64,000 nucleotides of DNA from the NCBI RefSeq assembly GCF_033542235.1, contig NZ_JAWRCU010000008.1:1-64000 (forward strand), in the 5' to 3' direction. The notes under the pieces were generated by a model, which saw only the letters and a list, made by a program, of their open reading frames with translations, did not search any database and had not been told where the DNA came from. The stretch is from JAWRCU01 sp033542235. GTDB taxonomy: Bacteria > Pseudomonadota > Alphaproteobacteria > Rhizobiales > Rhizobiaceae. The position numbers and the translations under genes are program-made. Of the stretch, positions 40,969 through 60,999 are shown piece after piece. Each line of letters begins with the position of its first letter. Position 1 is the stretch's first letter.

Positions 40969-41277
40969 TTAGAGCTTGATTTCGACGTCCACACCTGCCG
41001 CCAGGTCGAGCTTCATGAGCGCATCGACCGTCTGCGGCGTCGGGTCGACAATGTCGAGCAGCCGCTTGTGCGTACGCATCTCGAACTGCTCGCGGCTCTT
41101 CTTGTCGATGTGCGGCGAGCGGTTCACGGTGAATTTTTCGATCCGCGTCGGCAGCGGAATGGGGCCGCGGACGTTCGCGCCGGTGCGCTTGGCCGTCGAC
41201 ACGATCTCACGCGTCGAAGCATCGAGCACTCGGTGATCGAACGCTTTGAGGCGGATGCGGATATTCTGTCCGTTCAT
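40969..41277 (-). CDS. rpsJ: 30S ribosomal protein S10
   Basis: A 102-residue S10 (NusE) with IRIRLKAFDHRVLDASTREI and GPIPLPTRIEKFTVNRSPH. It acts in the 30S head and in NusB-dependent antitermination. It follows tuf after 66 bp with no separate promoter recognised. Confidence 0.98.
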   Translation of the reverse strand: MNGQNIRIRLKAFDHRVLDASTREIVSTAKRTGANVRGPIPLPTRIEKFTVNRSPHIDKKSREQFEMRTHKRLLDIVDPTPQTVDALMKLDLAAGVDVEIKL

Positions 41278-41343
41278 GCGTCTTTTCCTTGTTCCGCCGG
41301 AGCACTGAGTTCGCGCTCCGGCCGGATCGGTTGCTTCTTCTTA

Positions 41344-42519
<1,176 letters not shown>

Positions 42520-42585
42520 CTGAGGTCTCCATTCCTGTCAGCCGACTGCGGCCTTACATGATGTTTCCGACGTAACCCATTCGGA

Positions 42586-44676
<2,091 letters not shown>

Positions 44677-44706
44677 GGGAGGTGCCTCTTTGGTTCGGTC
44701 GCGCCG

Positions 44707-45177
44707 TTACCAGCGGTAGTGAGCGAAGGCGCGGTTCGCCTCGGCCATCTTGTGAGTGTCTTCGCGCTTCTTCACGGCAGTGCCGCGATTGTTGGCGGCA
44801 TCCATCAGCTCGCCGCAGAGGCGGTCGACCATGGTCTGCTCATTGCGGTTGCGCGCAGCCTGGATGAGCCAGCGGATTGCAAGCGCCTGGCGGCGCTCGG
44901 GACGCACATCGACCGGCACCTGGTAGGTGGCACCGCCGACGCGACGCGAGCGAACTTCAACATGAGGCGCAACGTTGTCGAGCGCCTGATGGAAGATGGA
45001 GACCGGCTCTTGCTTGGTCTTGACCTGCACCTGGTCGAGCGCGCCGTACACGATGGTCTCGGCGACCGACTTCTTGCCGTCATACATGACGGCGTTCATG
45101 AACTTGGTGACGACCAGATCACCGAACTTCGGATCCGGATTGATCTCGCGCTTTTCTGCACTGTGACGTCGTGACAT
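44707..45177 (-). CDS. rpsG: 30S ribosomal protein S7
   Basis: A 156-residue S7 with SRRHSAEKREINPDPKFGDL and the beta-hairpin region RVGGATYQVPVDVRPERRQA; the C-terminal KREDTHKMAEANRAFAHYRW is intact. It organises the 16S 3' domain and is the str-operon repressor in E. coli. Confidence 0.98.
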   Translation of the reverse strand: MSRRHSAEKREINPDPKFGDLVVTKFMNAVMYDGKKSVAETIVYGALDQVQVKTKQEPVSIFHQALDNVAPHVEVRSRRVGGATYQVPVDVRPERRQALAIRWLIQAARNRNEQTMVDRLCGELMDAANNRGTAVKKREDTHKMAEANRAFAHYRW

Positions 45178-45239
45178 GTTTCTCGTCTCTCACTTCGTCG
45201 GCATCAGCGCAGAACAAAAGCGCCGAAGCCGGGAAAACC

Positions 45240-45611
45240 TTACTTCGGACGCTTGGCACCGTATTTCGAACGGCGCTGCTTGCGATTCTTCACACCCTGC
45301 GTGTCAAGCACGCCTCGGATGATGTGATAGCGCACACCGGGAAGGTCCTTCACGCGACCGCCGCGGATCATCACCACGGAGTGCTCTTGAAGATTGTGAC
45401 CTTCACCCGGAATGTAGCCGATCACCTCGAAACCGTTGGTCAGACGGATCTTCGCCACCTTGCGCAGCGCAGAGTTCGGCTTCTTCGGCGTCGTCGTGTA
45501 GACGCGCGTGCAAACACCCCGCTTCTGCGGGTTGGCCTGCATGGCCGGAACCTTATTGCGCTTCACCGGCGCAACGCGCGGCTTGCGGATCAGCTGGTTT
45601 ACGGTAGGCAT
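45240..45611 (-). CDS. rpsL: 30S ribosomal protein S12
   Basis: A 123-residue S12 of the decoding centre. TTPKKPNSALRKVAKIRL carries Lys43 and GGRVKDLPGVRYHIIRG the second lysine of the streptomycin region, both wild type. A TTG codon 3 bp upstream is in frame, but the ATG at 45611 is the family start. First gene of the str operon, behind the promoter at 45857-45885, so the leader is about 240 nt. Confidence 0.98.
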   Translation of the reverse strand: MPTVNQLIRKPRVAPVKRNKVPAMQANPQKRGVCTRVYTTTPKKPNSALRKVAKIRLTNGFEVIGYIPGEGHNLQEHSVVMIRGGRVKDLPGVRYHIIRGVLDTQGVKNRKQRRSKYGAKRPK

Positions 45612-45856
45612 CAACCTTCCTCTTTCTCAAACCTGTGTCTAAAGCCCAAGGGCCTTTCGCGAGCACCGTTTCCATACGCAAATTCGGGCCACAAACCGCA
45701 TTACCGCGGTAGCGCCCGAACAAAAGCAGAGGAAGCGGAAGCCCGCTTCATGCACGCCGGATTGTCTAGTCGCTCGTAAAACGAACCCTGTTTGAGGCGA
45801 ACTCCAGAGCGCGTCGCTCCGAAAAGAGAAGCCTCACATCGGCTCAGACGGCGCGG

Positions 45857-45885
45857 GTCATACTGTGAAGACCCTTACCCGTCAA
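45857..45885 (-). promoter_or_regulatory. Promoter of the str-S10-spc-alpha operon
   Basis: On the minus strand TTGACG (45885-45880), a 17-bp spacer and TATGAC (45862-45857) fit a strong sigma-70-type promoter. It is the best candidate in the gene-free stretch 45612-46082 between divergent rpsL and the hypothetical gene. Nothing else is evident in that stretch. Confidence 0.7.
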
Positions 45886-46082
45886 CCCCGCCCGGCCAAT
45901 AATCTTTGCCGGACCGCAGCTTGATATCAGCCGCACTCCAAAAGGAGCTCGACATGAAATTTTCTGTCGCTTCTAGATGCGCTGACGGCAGAAAATGGCG
46001 CACCGCATTCCGGCATGCCGAACTTCCTGCCAATCCTGGCGAAGGCCCTATATGTTGGGTCATGAAACCGAGGAATCAAGCC

Positions 46083-46364
46083 ATGAACGACAACGAGCAG
46101 CGGCCGGTGACGATCATCACTGGCCGGGTTTGGCGCAGGAAGGGCGGCAGGCCCGAGGGCGTCCACATCATGCTCACCGCCCCCGATGACGATTCGGCTG
46201 TCCGTGCGGCGCTCAATGCGCTCACGAGCGAAGGTTATGCGGAAGCCGAGCTTGACCAGATCGGCGACATGGAGGGCGCACCCGACGAGGAGCCGCACCT
46301 GTCGGCCTATCAGGGCGCGCTGGAGGGCGAAGTCTCGATCGTGACGTTCGACGAGAGCGACTGA
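46083..46364 (+). CDS. Conserved-looking hypothetical protein
   Basis: A 93-residue acidic soluble protein with no recognised domain. The opening VTIITGRVWRRKGGRPEGVH reads as a beta strand plus a basic loop; the rest is mixed alpha/beta with an acidic end (VSIVTFDESD). No signal peptide or membrane segment. The ATG at 46083 follows GAGGA. An alternative ATG at 45954 has an even better AGGAG site and would add 43 residues of low-complexity character; that region overlaps nothing else. It is divergent from rpsL. The function is unknown. Confidence 0.65.
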   Translation: MNDNEQRPVTIITGRVWRRKGGRPEGVHIMLTAPDDDSAVRAALNALTSEGYAEAELDQIGDMEGAPDEEPHLSAYQGALEGEVSIVTFDESD

Positions 46365-46561
46365 AGATCTCTGGAAAACCGCGGCGTTCGTCGACGAGAT
46401 ACCTTGAAGCGGTCGAGCCAGAGATGAAGGCGATGTCGCAGGCTTGTTCCAAGCAGCCTTGCGCCGCCGACAGAACGGCCCGCCCGCAGCCTGCTGCAAC
46501 TTGCCCGCCTCCCCCGTTCTGCTAAGACAGCGCACCCTTCATCAACCACGCGGGAGCCTCC

Positions 46562-47503
46562 ATGCCGGCAAACACCACCTCGCCCATCCGCCTCGGCATT
46601 GTCGGCGTCGGCAAGATCGTGCGCGACCAGCATCTGCCGGCGCTCGCCAAGAACCCCGACTATCGTCTCGTCGCAACCGCCAGCCGCAATGCAACCGTCG
46701 ACGGCGTGCAGAGCTTCACCTCGATCGAGGAGATGCTCGATGCGGTAAAGGAGCTCGACGCAGTCTCACTTTGCCAGCCGCCGCAGGTCCGTTACCAGGC
46801 TGCGCGCCAGGCGCTCGAAGCCGGCAAGCATGTCTTCCTGGAAAAGCCGCCGGGCGCGACCGTCAGCGAGGTCGAGGACCTCAAGGTACTCGCCGCAAAC
46901 AAAGGGGTCTCCCTCTTCGCCAGCTGGCATTCGCGCTATGCGCCCGCCGTCGAAGCTGCTCGGGCGTTCCTCGCAGCCAACCCGCCAAACTCGGTCACGA
47001 TCACCTGGAAGGAAGATGTCCGCCGCTGGCATCCCGGCCAGGAATGGATCTGGCGAGCGGGCGGATTCGGCGTCTTCGATCCGGGCATCAATGCGCTTTC
47101 GATCGCCACTCACATCATTCCGACCGCCTTCTTCGTCACCTCCGCCACGCTGGATTTTCCCGAGAACCGCGATGCGCCGGTCGCCGCCGAGATCAGCTTC
47201 AGTGCCTCGAATGGCATGCCGTTGACCATGGATCTCGACTGGCTGCAGACCGGCCCGCAGACATGGGACATCGTCGCCGAGACCGCCGCCGGGCGCATGG
47301 TGCTTTCCTCGGGCGGGGCCAGGCTCGCCATAGACGGCAAGACTTTGCACGAGGAGCCGGAAGCGGAGTATCCTAGGCTCTATGAGCGATTCGCCGAAGT
47401 CGTCCGCACCGGTGTCTCCGATGTCGATATCGCGCCGCTGCAGCATGTTGCCGACGCCTTCATGCTCGGTAAGCGCCGGGTCGTGGAACCCTTCTTCGAT
47501 TAA
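46562..47503 (+). CDS. Gfo/Idh/MocA sugar dehydrogenase (D-galactose/L-arabinose 1-dehydrogenase-like)
   Basis: A 313-residue NAD(P)-dependent sugar dehydrogenase. The Rossmann motif is LGIVGVGKIVRDQHLPAL, the catalytic Lys is in LEKPPGATVSE (Lys95), and substrate-site segments WRAGGFGVFDPGINALS and VTITWKEDVRRWHPGQEW resemble galactose 1-dehydrogenase and Azospirillum-type L-arabinose 1-dehydrogenase. Those enzymes oxidise the aldose at C1 to the lactone. The gene stands alone; the preceding 197 bp show no clear promoter. Substrate preference cannot be read from sequence. Confidence 0.85.
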   Translation: MPANTTSPIRLGIVGVGKIVRDQHLPALAKNPDYRLVATASRNATVDGVQSFTSIEEMLDAVKELDAVSLCQPPQVRYQAARQALEAGKHVFLEKPPGATVSEVEDLKVLAANKGVSLFASWHSRYAPAVEAARAFLAANPPNSVTITWKEDVRRWHPGQEWIWRAGGFGVFDPGINALSIATHIIPTAFFVTSATLDFPENRDAPVAAEISFSASNGMPLTMDLDWLQTGPQTWDIVAETAAGRMVLSSGGARLAIDGKTLHEEPEAEYPRLYERFAEVVRTGVSDVDIAPLQHVADAFMLGKRRVVEPFFD

Positions 47504-47507
47504 AGGA

Positions 47508-47606
47508 CCGAAGCGGAAAGTGCGTAGTGGTTTTCGGATAAAATCCAATGCCTGGACAAATAGTTAGAGCGACGCCGCGATCTTTCGCTTGATTGCACGC
47601 CGCTCT
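47508..47606 (+). repeat. Two-palindrome intergenic repeat, copy C
   Basis: CCGAAGCGGAAAGTGCG...TTTTCGG is followed by AGAGCGACGC...GCACGCCGCTCT. Same design as copies A and B, with extra sequence in the second loop. Its right end overlaps the TAG stop codon of the ogt gene (47605-47607), as copy A does for ATP12. Confidence 0.65.
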
Positions 47607-48135
47607 AAACCAGGCCGACGGCGTGGCGCGCCTCATGCTCGAGCAGCCACCGCTTGCGCTCGATGCCGCCGCCATAGTTGGTGAGCGCTCCGTCGGCGCC
47701 GACCAGGCGATGGCAGGGAATCACGATCGACAGTGGATTGGCTCCGTTGGCGTGACCGACCGCTCGCGCCGATTGTGGGCGGCCGAGGCTCTCCGCAAAG
47801 GCGCCATAAGCAAAGGTCCGGCCTGGCACAATTCGACGCAGCGCAGACCAGACCTCGATCTGGAATGCGGTGCCGTCGAGCGCCACCGGGATTTGTTCGA
47901 GAACGGCGAGATTGCCGTCGAAATAAGCCGCAAAAGACGCCTTGATCGCCTCCGACACCCTGCCTTCGATAACGGAACTACCCGAGCGAAATCGGCGGGC
48001 GAGCCAACAATCCATACGGTGCCGGCAGTCGGCGAACTCCACAATGCGCAACGCCCCGTTCCCATCGGCGATCAGCAGCAGGTCGCCGATTGGGGTCTCG
48101 ATCGTCTCGCAGGTGAGGTCTGGAACCGCGTCCAT
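47605..48135 (-). CDS. ogt: Methylated-DNA-protein cysteine methyltransferase (Ogt type)
   Basis: A 176-residue O6-alkylguanine DNA repair protein. It transfers the alkyl group to its own cysteine, Cys141 in the VIPCHRLVGADG active site. The N-terminal domain (TIETPIGDLLLIADG) lacks an Ada-type zinc site, and the helix SARAVGHANGANP with the arginine finger is present. Length fits stand-alone Ogt/AGT. Its last codons run into repeat copy C. No partner alkylation-repair gene is nearby. Confidence 0.93.
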   Translation of the reverse strand: MDAVPDLTCETIETPIGDLLLIADGNGALRIVEFADCRHRMDCWLARRFRSGSSVIEGRVSEAIKASFAAYFDGNLAVLEQIPVALDGTAFQIEVWSALRRIVPGRTFAYGAFAESLGRPQSARAVGHANGANPLSIVIPCHRLVGADGALTNYGGGIERKRWLLEHEARHAVGLV

Positions 48136-48222
48136 TTGAAAGATCGATTCTCCGTTGCTGCCGTCTGGTCCACCATCTCAATCTAGACGGTGGGCGAGCG
48201 CCTCGCATACCGATTCTTGCAG

Positions 48223-48888
48223 CTACTCCACGACCGCGATCGCAAACCCGTCATAGCCCTTCGCGCCGACGGTCTGGATTGCAGTGCCCGCAAGCCGTTT
48301 CTCGCCTCCGATGAAGGAGAACGCCGCCCGCGCGCCTTCGACATTGAGGTCTCCGCCGTCGGTATTCAACACCGCACCGTCGCGGATGACGTTGTCGCAG
48401 ATAATGACGCTGCCCGGCCGCGACAGCTTCATCGCCCAGACGAGATAGTTGGGATTGTTCGGCTTGTCGGCGTCGATGAAAATGAAATCGAACGGCTCTG
48501 CGCCTTCGGCTTCGAGCTTCGACAGGGATTCCAACGCAGGCCCGACGCGCAGGTCGACGCGCTCGGAGAGCCCTGCCCGCCTGATATTGTCACTCGCCAC
48601 CTCGGCGTGGCGCGGATCGAGCTCCAGTGTCACGACCCGGCCGCCGGCCGGCAGCGCGCGAGCGAGCCAGATCGTCGAATAGCCGCCGAGCGCGCCGATC
48701 TCGAGGATCCGTCTGGCACCGCTCATGCGAACGAGCAGGTTGAGCAGCTTGCCTAGCGCCGGCGACACGTCAATCGCCGGCAGGCCATGCTCCCGGTTCG
48801 CTTCGAGCGCGGCATCGAGGGCCGGATCGGCGGGAATGAGGCTTTGCGCGATATAGTTGTCTACCGCGGTCCAGATTTTCTGGCTCAT
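48223..48888 (-). CDS. SAM-dependent O-methyltransferase (catechol/caffeoyl-CoA type)
   Basis: A 221-residue class I methyltransferase of the methyltransferase-3 family. Motif I is ILEIGALGGYSTIWLA, followed by VVTLELDPRHAEVA, and the metal-site segment is FDFIFIDADKPNNPNY. Members methylate catechols, caffeoyl-CoA or small acceptors; the substrate is unknown. The ATG at 48888 follows GGAGAG and is preferred to the ATG at 48912. The gene lies 83 bp downstream of the FAD oxidoreductase gene on the same strand. Confidence 0.88.
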   Translation of the reverse strand: MSQKIWTAVDNYIAQSLIPADPALDAALEANREHGLPAIDVSPALGKLLNLLVRMSGARRILEIGALGGYSTIWLARALPAGGRVVTLELDPRHAEVASDNIRRAGLSERVDLRVGPALESLSKLEAEGAEPFDFIFIDADKPNNPNYLVWAMKLSRPGSVIICDNVIRDGAVLNTDGGDLNVEGARAAFSFIGGEKRLAGTAIQTVGAKGYDGFAIAVVE

Positions 48889-48971
48889 GCTTCTCTCCGT
48901 TCGGTTGTCCATGTGCTGGAAAGGCGCGCGTCGGCTTGCCGCGAGCGCTCGTCACCGTGAGGCGGTGCCGA

Positions 48972-50075
48972 TCATACCGCTATTTGAGCAAGAACCCCTT
49001 CGGCAATTGCAAGACTCGAAGTCAAGCCTGGGGACTCCACGCCGAAACAATTCACGAGCGAGGGAATCCCGTGACAGCCAGCGGTCTGGATCATGAAATC
49101 TGTCGACGGTCCGCCTGGCCGCTCGATCTTGGGCCTGATGCCTGCATAAGCGGGCTCTAACGTGCCGTCGCGTAGGTCGGGCCAGTATCGCCGTATCGCA
49201 GCGTAGAAGCCATCTGCACGCCGCGGATCGACCTGGTAGTCGATTTCATCGACCCATTCGACGTCCGGGCCAAAGCGGGCTTGTCCGCCAATGTCGAGGG
49301 TGAGATGAACGCCGAGCCCGCCTCCTTCCGGCATGGGATAGATCAAACGGCTGAACGGCGCGCGGCCTGCCAGCGAATAGTAGTTGCCCTTGGCCAGATG
49401 CAGGCGCGGTATCTTGCCTTCCGGCATGCCGCGCAGGCTTCGGGCTACCGTCTGCGCAGCGAGGCCCGCGGCATTGATCAGCAGCCTCGCGCGGAGCAGC
49501 ATCGGCTCGACCCCACCTGTTTCCACGACGATGCCTTCATTCTCGACTGCGCCACCGAGAACGGGTGTGCCAAGCGCGAGCATTGCCCCGTGCGCTTCGG
49601 CATCACCGAGCAGCGCGTTCATGAACGCGGCGCTGTCGACGATTCCGGTGGAGGGAGAAATGACTGCAGCGACGCAGGAGAGCTGCGGCTCCATTGCCCT
49701 TGCCTCGGCAGCCGAGAGCGGACGGAGATCATGCACGCCGTTGGCCGTTGCCTGCGCACGAATGGCCTCGAGCTTCGGCAGTTCGGCCTCGCCGGTCGCA
49801 ACGAGCAGCTTGCCGCATCGTCGGTGCGGCACCTGGTACTCCTCGCAGAAGCGATAGAGCCTTTCATTGCCGGTAACGCAGGCCCGCGTTTTCGCCAGTC
49901 CAGTCGGATAGTAGATGCCTGCATGGATCACCTCGCTCGAGCGCGAGCTGATACCGGTGCCGATTGCCTGTTCCGCCTCGAGGATGACCACCTCGCGACC
50001 CGCTCGGGCCAAAGCGCGCGCGATAGCAAGACCGATGACACCCGCACCGACAACTAGGCAGTCAATGTTCTCCAT
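48972..50075 (-). CDS. FAD-dependent oxidoreductase, L-2-hydroxyglutarate oxidase-like
   Basis: A 367-residue DAO-family flavoprotein. The FAD-binding dinucleotide motif is LVVGAGVIGLAIARALARAG, the characteristic SSRSSEVIHAGIYYP follows, and the C-terminal FAD contact is CFGVESPGLTSSLAIAEGV. This set is typical of L-2-hydroxyglutarate dehydrogenase/oxidase (LhgO) relatives, which return L-2-hydroxyglutarate to 2-oxoglutarate. The ATG at 50075 is chosen because the upstream open stretch is not family-like. It is divergent from the esterase gene, with 202 bp between. Confidence 0.85.
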   Translation of the reverse strand: MENIDCLVVGAGVIGLAIARALARAGREVVILEAEQAIGTGISSRSSEVIHAGIYYPTGLAKTRACVTGNERLYRFCEEYQVPHRRCGKLLVATGEAELPKLEAIRAQATANGVHDLRPLSAAEARAMEPQLSCVAAVISPSTGIVDSAAFMNALLGDAEAHGAMLALGTPVLGGAVENEGIVVETGGVEPMLLRARLLINAAGLAAQTVARSLRGMPEGKIPRLHLAKGNYYSLAGRAPFSRLIYPMPEGGGLGVHLTLDIGGQARFGPDVEWVDEIDYQVDPRRADGFYAAIRRYWPDLRDGTLEPAYAGIRPKIERPGGPSTDFMIQTAGCHGIPSLVNCFGVESPGLTSSLAIAEGVLAQIAV

Positions 50076-50277
50076 GCCTTGAATGTACTCACCTTTTTGA
50101 ACTGATGAGCAATTCAGCCAAAAGGTTGGCTGCCTCCTCCCCCATTTCTTCCGGTTGATCGAAGTGCAACGGCTGAACCGGCTCACCGGGAACTTGCTTC
50201 TTCACTCCCCGAAGCTTGCTTTCTCCGTGCCATTGGTGAAAGCTACAGACCATGGGAAAACGTTTTCCTAGCTGCTG

Positions 50278-51186
50278 GTGGGGGATGTCTTGCTTGGAAA
50301 AACTCAAAAGCTCGTGAGCCTTGCCCTTTTCGCGCTGTTCGGCATCGTCGCCGGAGCGAACGCTGCCGGCATCGTCGAATACGGGCTCAAGGCCGACAGC
50401 CCTGTCCTCGGCCGCCCGATCCCTTACGCGGCTTACAAGCCGTTCCCCCATCCTGCAGAAGGCGAGCGCTGGCCGGTCGTCTACCTGCTGCACGGGCTGA
50501 CCGGAAAGGACCGCGACTGGTTCACCTGGGGCAATCTCGGACCGATTCTCGACCAGGCGATCGCCGACGGTCGCATTCCTCCACTGATAGTGGTCGCGCC
50601 AGGGTTCGGCGACAGCTGGTATGTGGATAATCCCGATCCGGGCGGATACGGCAGGGTGGACACCGCACTCGCCACCGACCTCGTTCACGCCGTGGACTAC
50701 AGGTTCCCCACTGCTGCCTGCAGGTTCGGCCGCGCCGTCGGCGGGTTGTCCATGGGAGGGGCAGGCGCGGTTCTGCAGGGCCTGAACCATCCCGACACCT
50801 ACGTCGCAGTGATGAGCCTTTCGGGTGCCCTCCATCAGCCCCTGGCCCAGGATGACCCGCGCCTGAGATGGATCCCGTCGCTTTACCGAAATGTCTTCGG
50901 CGACCCGTTCGATCGTGAGCGCTTCAATGCCGCCAACGCATTCAACCGCGTGGGCAAGCTGCGCATGGCCTCCCAACGACCCGCCTTCTACCTGACGATC
51001 GGCGATCAGGACTATCCCGATCTCATCGAGGCATCCGCCCTGTTCCACAACAAGTTGCGCGAGCTCGGGATCGACACCACGCTACGCATCGGCAAAGGCG
51101 GTCACTTCTGGGACACCTGGCAGCAGGCGATCATCCCGGCTCTTGAGTGGCTGGCGCCGAAGCTCGATCGGACATGCGCGAGGTAG
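50278..51186 (+). CDS. Secreted alpha/beta-hydrolase, esterase D-like
   Basis: A 302-residue serine esterase of the putative esterase (esterase D / tributyrin esterase) family. A signal peptide ends near ALFGIVAGANAA. The oxyanion-loop VVYLLHGLTGKDRDW, nucleophile elbow GGLSMGGAG and terminal His in GKGGHFWDTW are visible, so it is probably active in the periplasm. The start is uncertain: a GTG at 50278, a TTG at 50290 behind GGTGGGGGA, or a GTG at 50314 all keep the signal peptide. It converges on rpoC with a shared terminator. Confidence 0.85.
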   Translation: MGDVLLGKTQKLVSLALFALFGIVAGANAAGIVEYGLKADSPVLGRPIPYAAYKPFPHPAEGERWPVVYLLHGLTGKDRDWFTWGNLGPILDQAIADGRIPPLIVVAPGFGDSWYVDNPDPGGYGRVDTALATDLVHAVDYRFPTAACRFGRAVGGLSMGGAGAVLQGLNHPDTYVAVMSLSGALHQPLAQDDPRLRWIPSLYRNVFGDPFDRERFNAANAFNRVGKLRMASQRPAFYLTIGDQDYPDLIEASALFHNKLRELGIDTTLRIGKGGHFWDTWQQAIIPALEWLAPKLDRTCAR

Positions 51187-51218
51187 CCTTGGCTGCCTTG
51201 AGCAACATCGGAGCTTAA

Positions 51219-51250
51219 AGAAAAAGGGACCCGAAAACGGGCCCCTTTTC
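51219..51250 (-). terminator. Bidirectional terminator between the esterase gene and rpoC
   Basis: The stem GGGACCCG-AAAA-CGGGCCCC (51226-51245) is flanked by an A-tract on the left and a TTTT run on the right, so it works in both directions. On the minus strand it is followed by TTTTTCTTT and ends the rpoBC operon; on the plus strand it ends the esterase gene. Confidence 0.9.
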
Positions 51251-51275
51251 AATTCGCATTGCCTTCCGCCGTGCC

Positions 51276-55472
<4,197 letters not shown>

Positions 55473-55633
55473 GCCGTTCTCCTTGTGGGACCGAGGTCCC
55501 TTTCGAACATTCTGGGCCTAGGCCCAATCTTGATCCCGCGCTGGGCGCGGGCTGGTGAGGCAGCCGCTCCCTGGCCACCTCTGAGAATTTGGCGGGCGCG
55601 GCCCGAGCCTCCGCTCCGGCCGCGCCATGTCTT

Positions 55634-59773
<4,140 letters not shown>

Positions 59774-59916
59774 CGCTCCTTGCTGCCTTCTCTTGGGGCA
59801 CGCCCGCTCCCGGCGCGCCTTGCATTCTCGACCGCCGATAGTCCCAGGATTGGGGGCAGCGGTCCTTCAACTTCCTGCCTGCCGCCCATAATCACGGGAC
59901 TACCGGCGGCTGGTCC

Positions 59917-59939
59917 TAAAAACGGGAGAAAACCCGTTT
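59917..59939 (-). terminator. Putative attenuator between rplL and rpoB
   Basis: On the minus strand AAACGGG-loop-CCCGTTT is followed by TTAGG, a short stem with a weak T-run, within the 271-bp gap. Partial termination between L7/L12 and rpoB is well known in other bacteria and would explain the higher L7/L12 output. Leaky function is inferred. The rest of the gap shows nothing clear. Confidence 0.55.
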
Positions 59940-60044
59940 CCTGAAGGCCTGCTCCCGGCCCTCAGGAAAGAGGTTCTCCCCAACTTCCCCCGGTTACGCG
60001 GGGACCGGCGGACGGGGTGACCCGCCCGCCGAAACCCGTAACGC

Positions 60045-60428
60045 TTACTTCAGCTCGATCTTGGCGCCGGCTGCTTCCAGCTGCGCCTTGAACTTGTCGG
60101 CGTCGGCCTTGGAAACGCCTTCCTTGACCGGCTTCGGAGCCCCTTCGACCAGATCCTTGGCTTCCTTGAGGCCAAGGCCGGTGATCGCGCGGACTTCCTT
60201 GATGACGTTGATCTTCTGCGCGCCGGCGTCGGCGAGGATGACGTCAAATTCCGTCTTCTCCTCGACCGGAGCGGCAGCAGCGCCGCCCGCCGCACCGCCG
60301 GCAGCGGCAACCGCCACCGGAGCGGCAGCCGAAACGCCCCACTTCTCTTCGAGCAGCTTCGACAGCTCAGCCGCCTCGAGGACGGTCAGGCTCGAAAGGT
60401 CTTCCACGATCTTTGCGAGATCAGCCAT
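60045..60428 (-). CDS. rplL: 50S ribosomal protein L7/L12
   Basis: A 127-residue stalk protein: N-terminal dimerisation helices (LAKIVEDLSSLTVLEAAELS), an Ala/Gly hinge (AVAAAGGAAGGAAAAP) and the C-terminal factor-binding domain (ITGLGLKEAKDLVEGAPKPV). The ATG at 60428 is the family start. Follows rplJ by 52 bp. Confidence 0.98.
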   Translation of the reverse strand: MADLAKIVEDLSSLTVLEAAELSKLLEEKWGVSAAAPVAVAAAGGAAGGAAAAPVEEKTEFDVILADAGAQKINVIKEVRAITGLGLKEAKDLVEGAPKPVKEGVSKADADKFKAQLEAAGAKIELK

Positions 60429-60480
60429 TTTTGTTTCCTTCAAAAAGTTCGAACAGTGTTGATGATGGCGAGGAACGGCC

Positions 60481-60999
60481 TCACGCCGCCTCGTCCTTCC
60501 GGGCATAGGCGCCAAACACGCGCGCGAGCTGACCCGCGGGGGCGTTGACGACCTGGGCGATCCGGGTTGCCGGCGTCTGGATCATGCCGACGATCTTGGC
60601 GCGCAGCTCGTCGAGCGACGGCAATGAGGCGAGTGCCTTCACACCGTCTGCGTCGAGCGCGGTCTTCCCCATCGCGCCGCCGAGAATGATGAGCTTCTCA
60701 TTCCCCTTGGCGAAATCGGAAGCGACCTTGGGCGCCGCGACCGGATCTGCCGAATAGGCGATCAGCGTCTGTCCCTTGAACAGATCGATGATGCCTTCGG
60801 ACTCCGTGCCCTGAAGAGCGATCTTGGCGAGACGGTTCTTCGCGACTTTGACGGTACCGCCGGCCTGACGCATCTTCGTGCGAAGATCGTTCATTTGCGC
60901 GACGGTGATACCGGCATAGTGGGCCACGACCACTGAACCAGCGCCCTTGAAAGCGTCGTTCAGGCCCGTGACGAGTTCGCGTTTTTCCGCTCTGTCCAC
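60481..60999 (-). CDS. rplJ: 50S ribosomal protein L10
   Basis: A 172-residue L10 that anchors L7/L12 dimers at the stalk base. RAEKRELVTGLNDAFKGAGS and VKVAKNRLAKIALQGTE are typical. L10 represses its own mRNA in other bacteria; the 374-bp region upstream contains candidate leader structures. Confidence 0.97.
   Translation of the reverse strand: MDRAEKRELVTGLNDAFKGAGSVVVAHYAGITVAQMNDLRTKMRQAGGTVKVAKNRLAKIALQGTESEGIIDLFKGQTLIAYSADPVAAPKVASDFAKGNEKLIILGGAMGKTALDADGVKALASLPSLDELRAKIVGMIQTPATRIAQVVNAPAGQLARVFGAYARKDEAA

Noticed and set aside
45906..46082. Longer start for the hypothetical gene at 45906
   Set aside because: The codon at 45906 has no ribosome site; 45954 and 46083 are better candidates.
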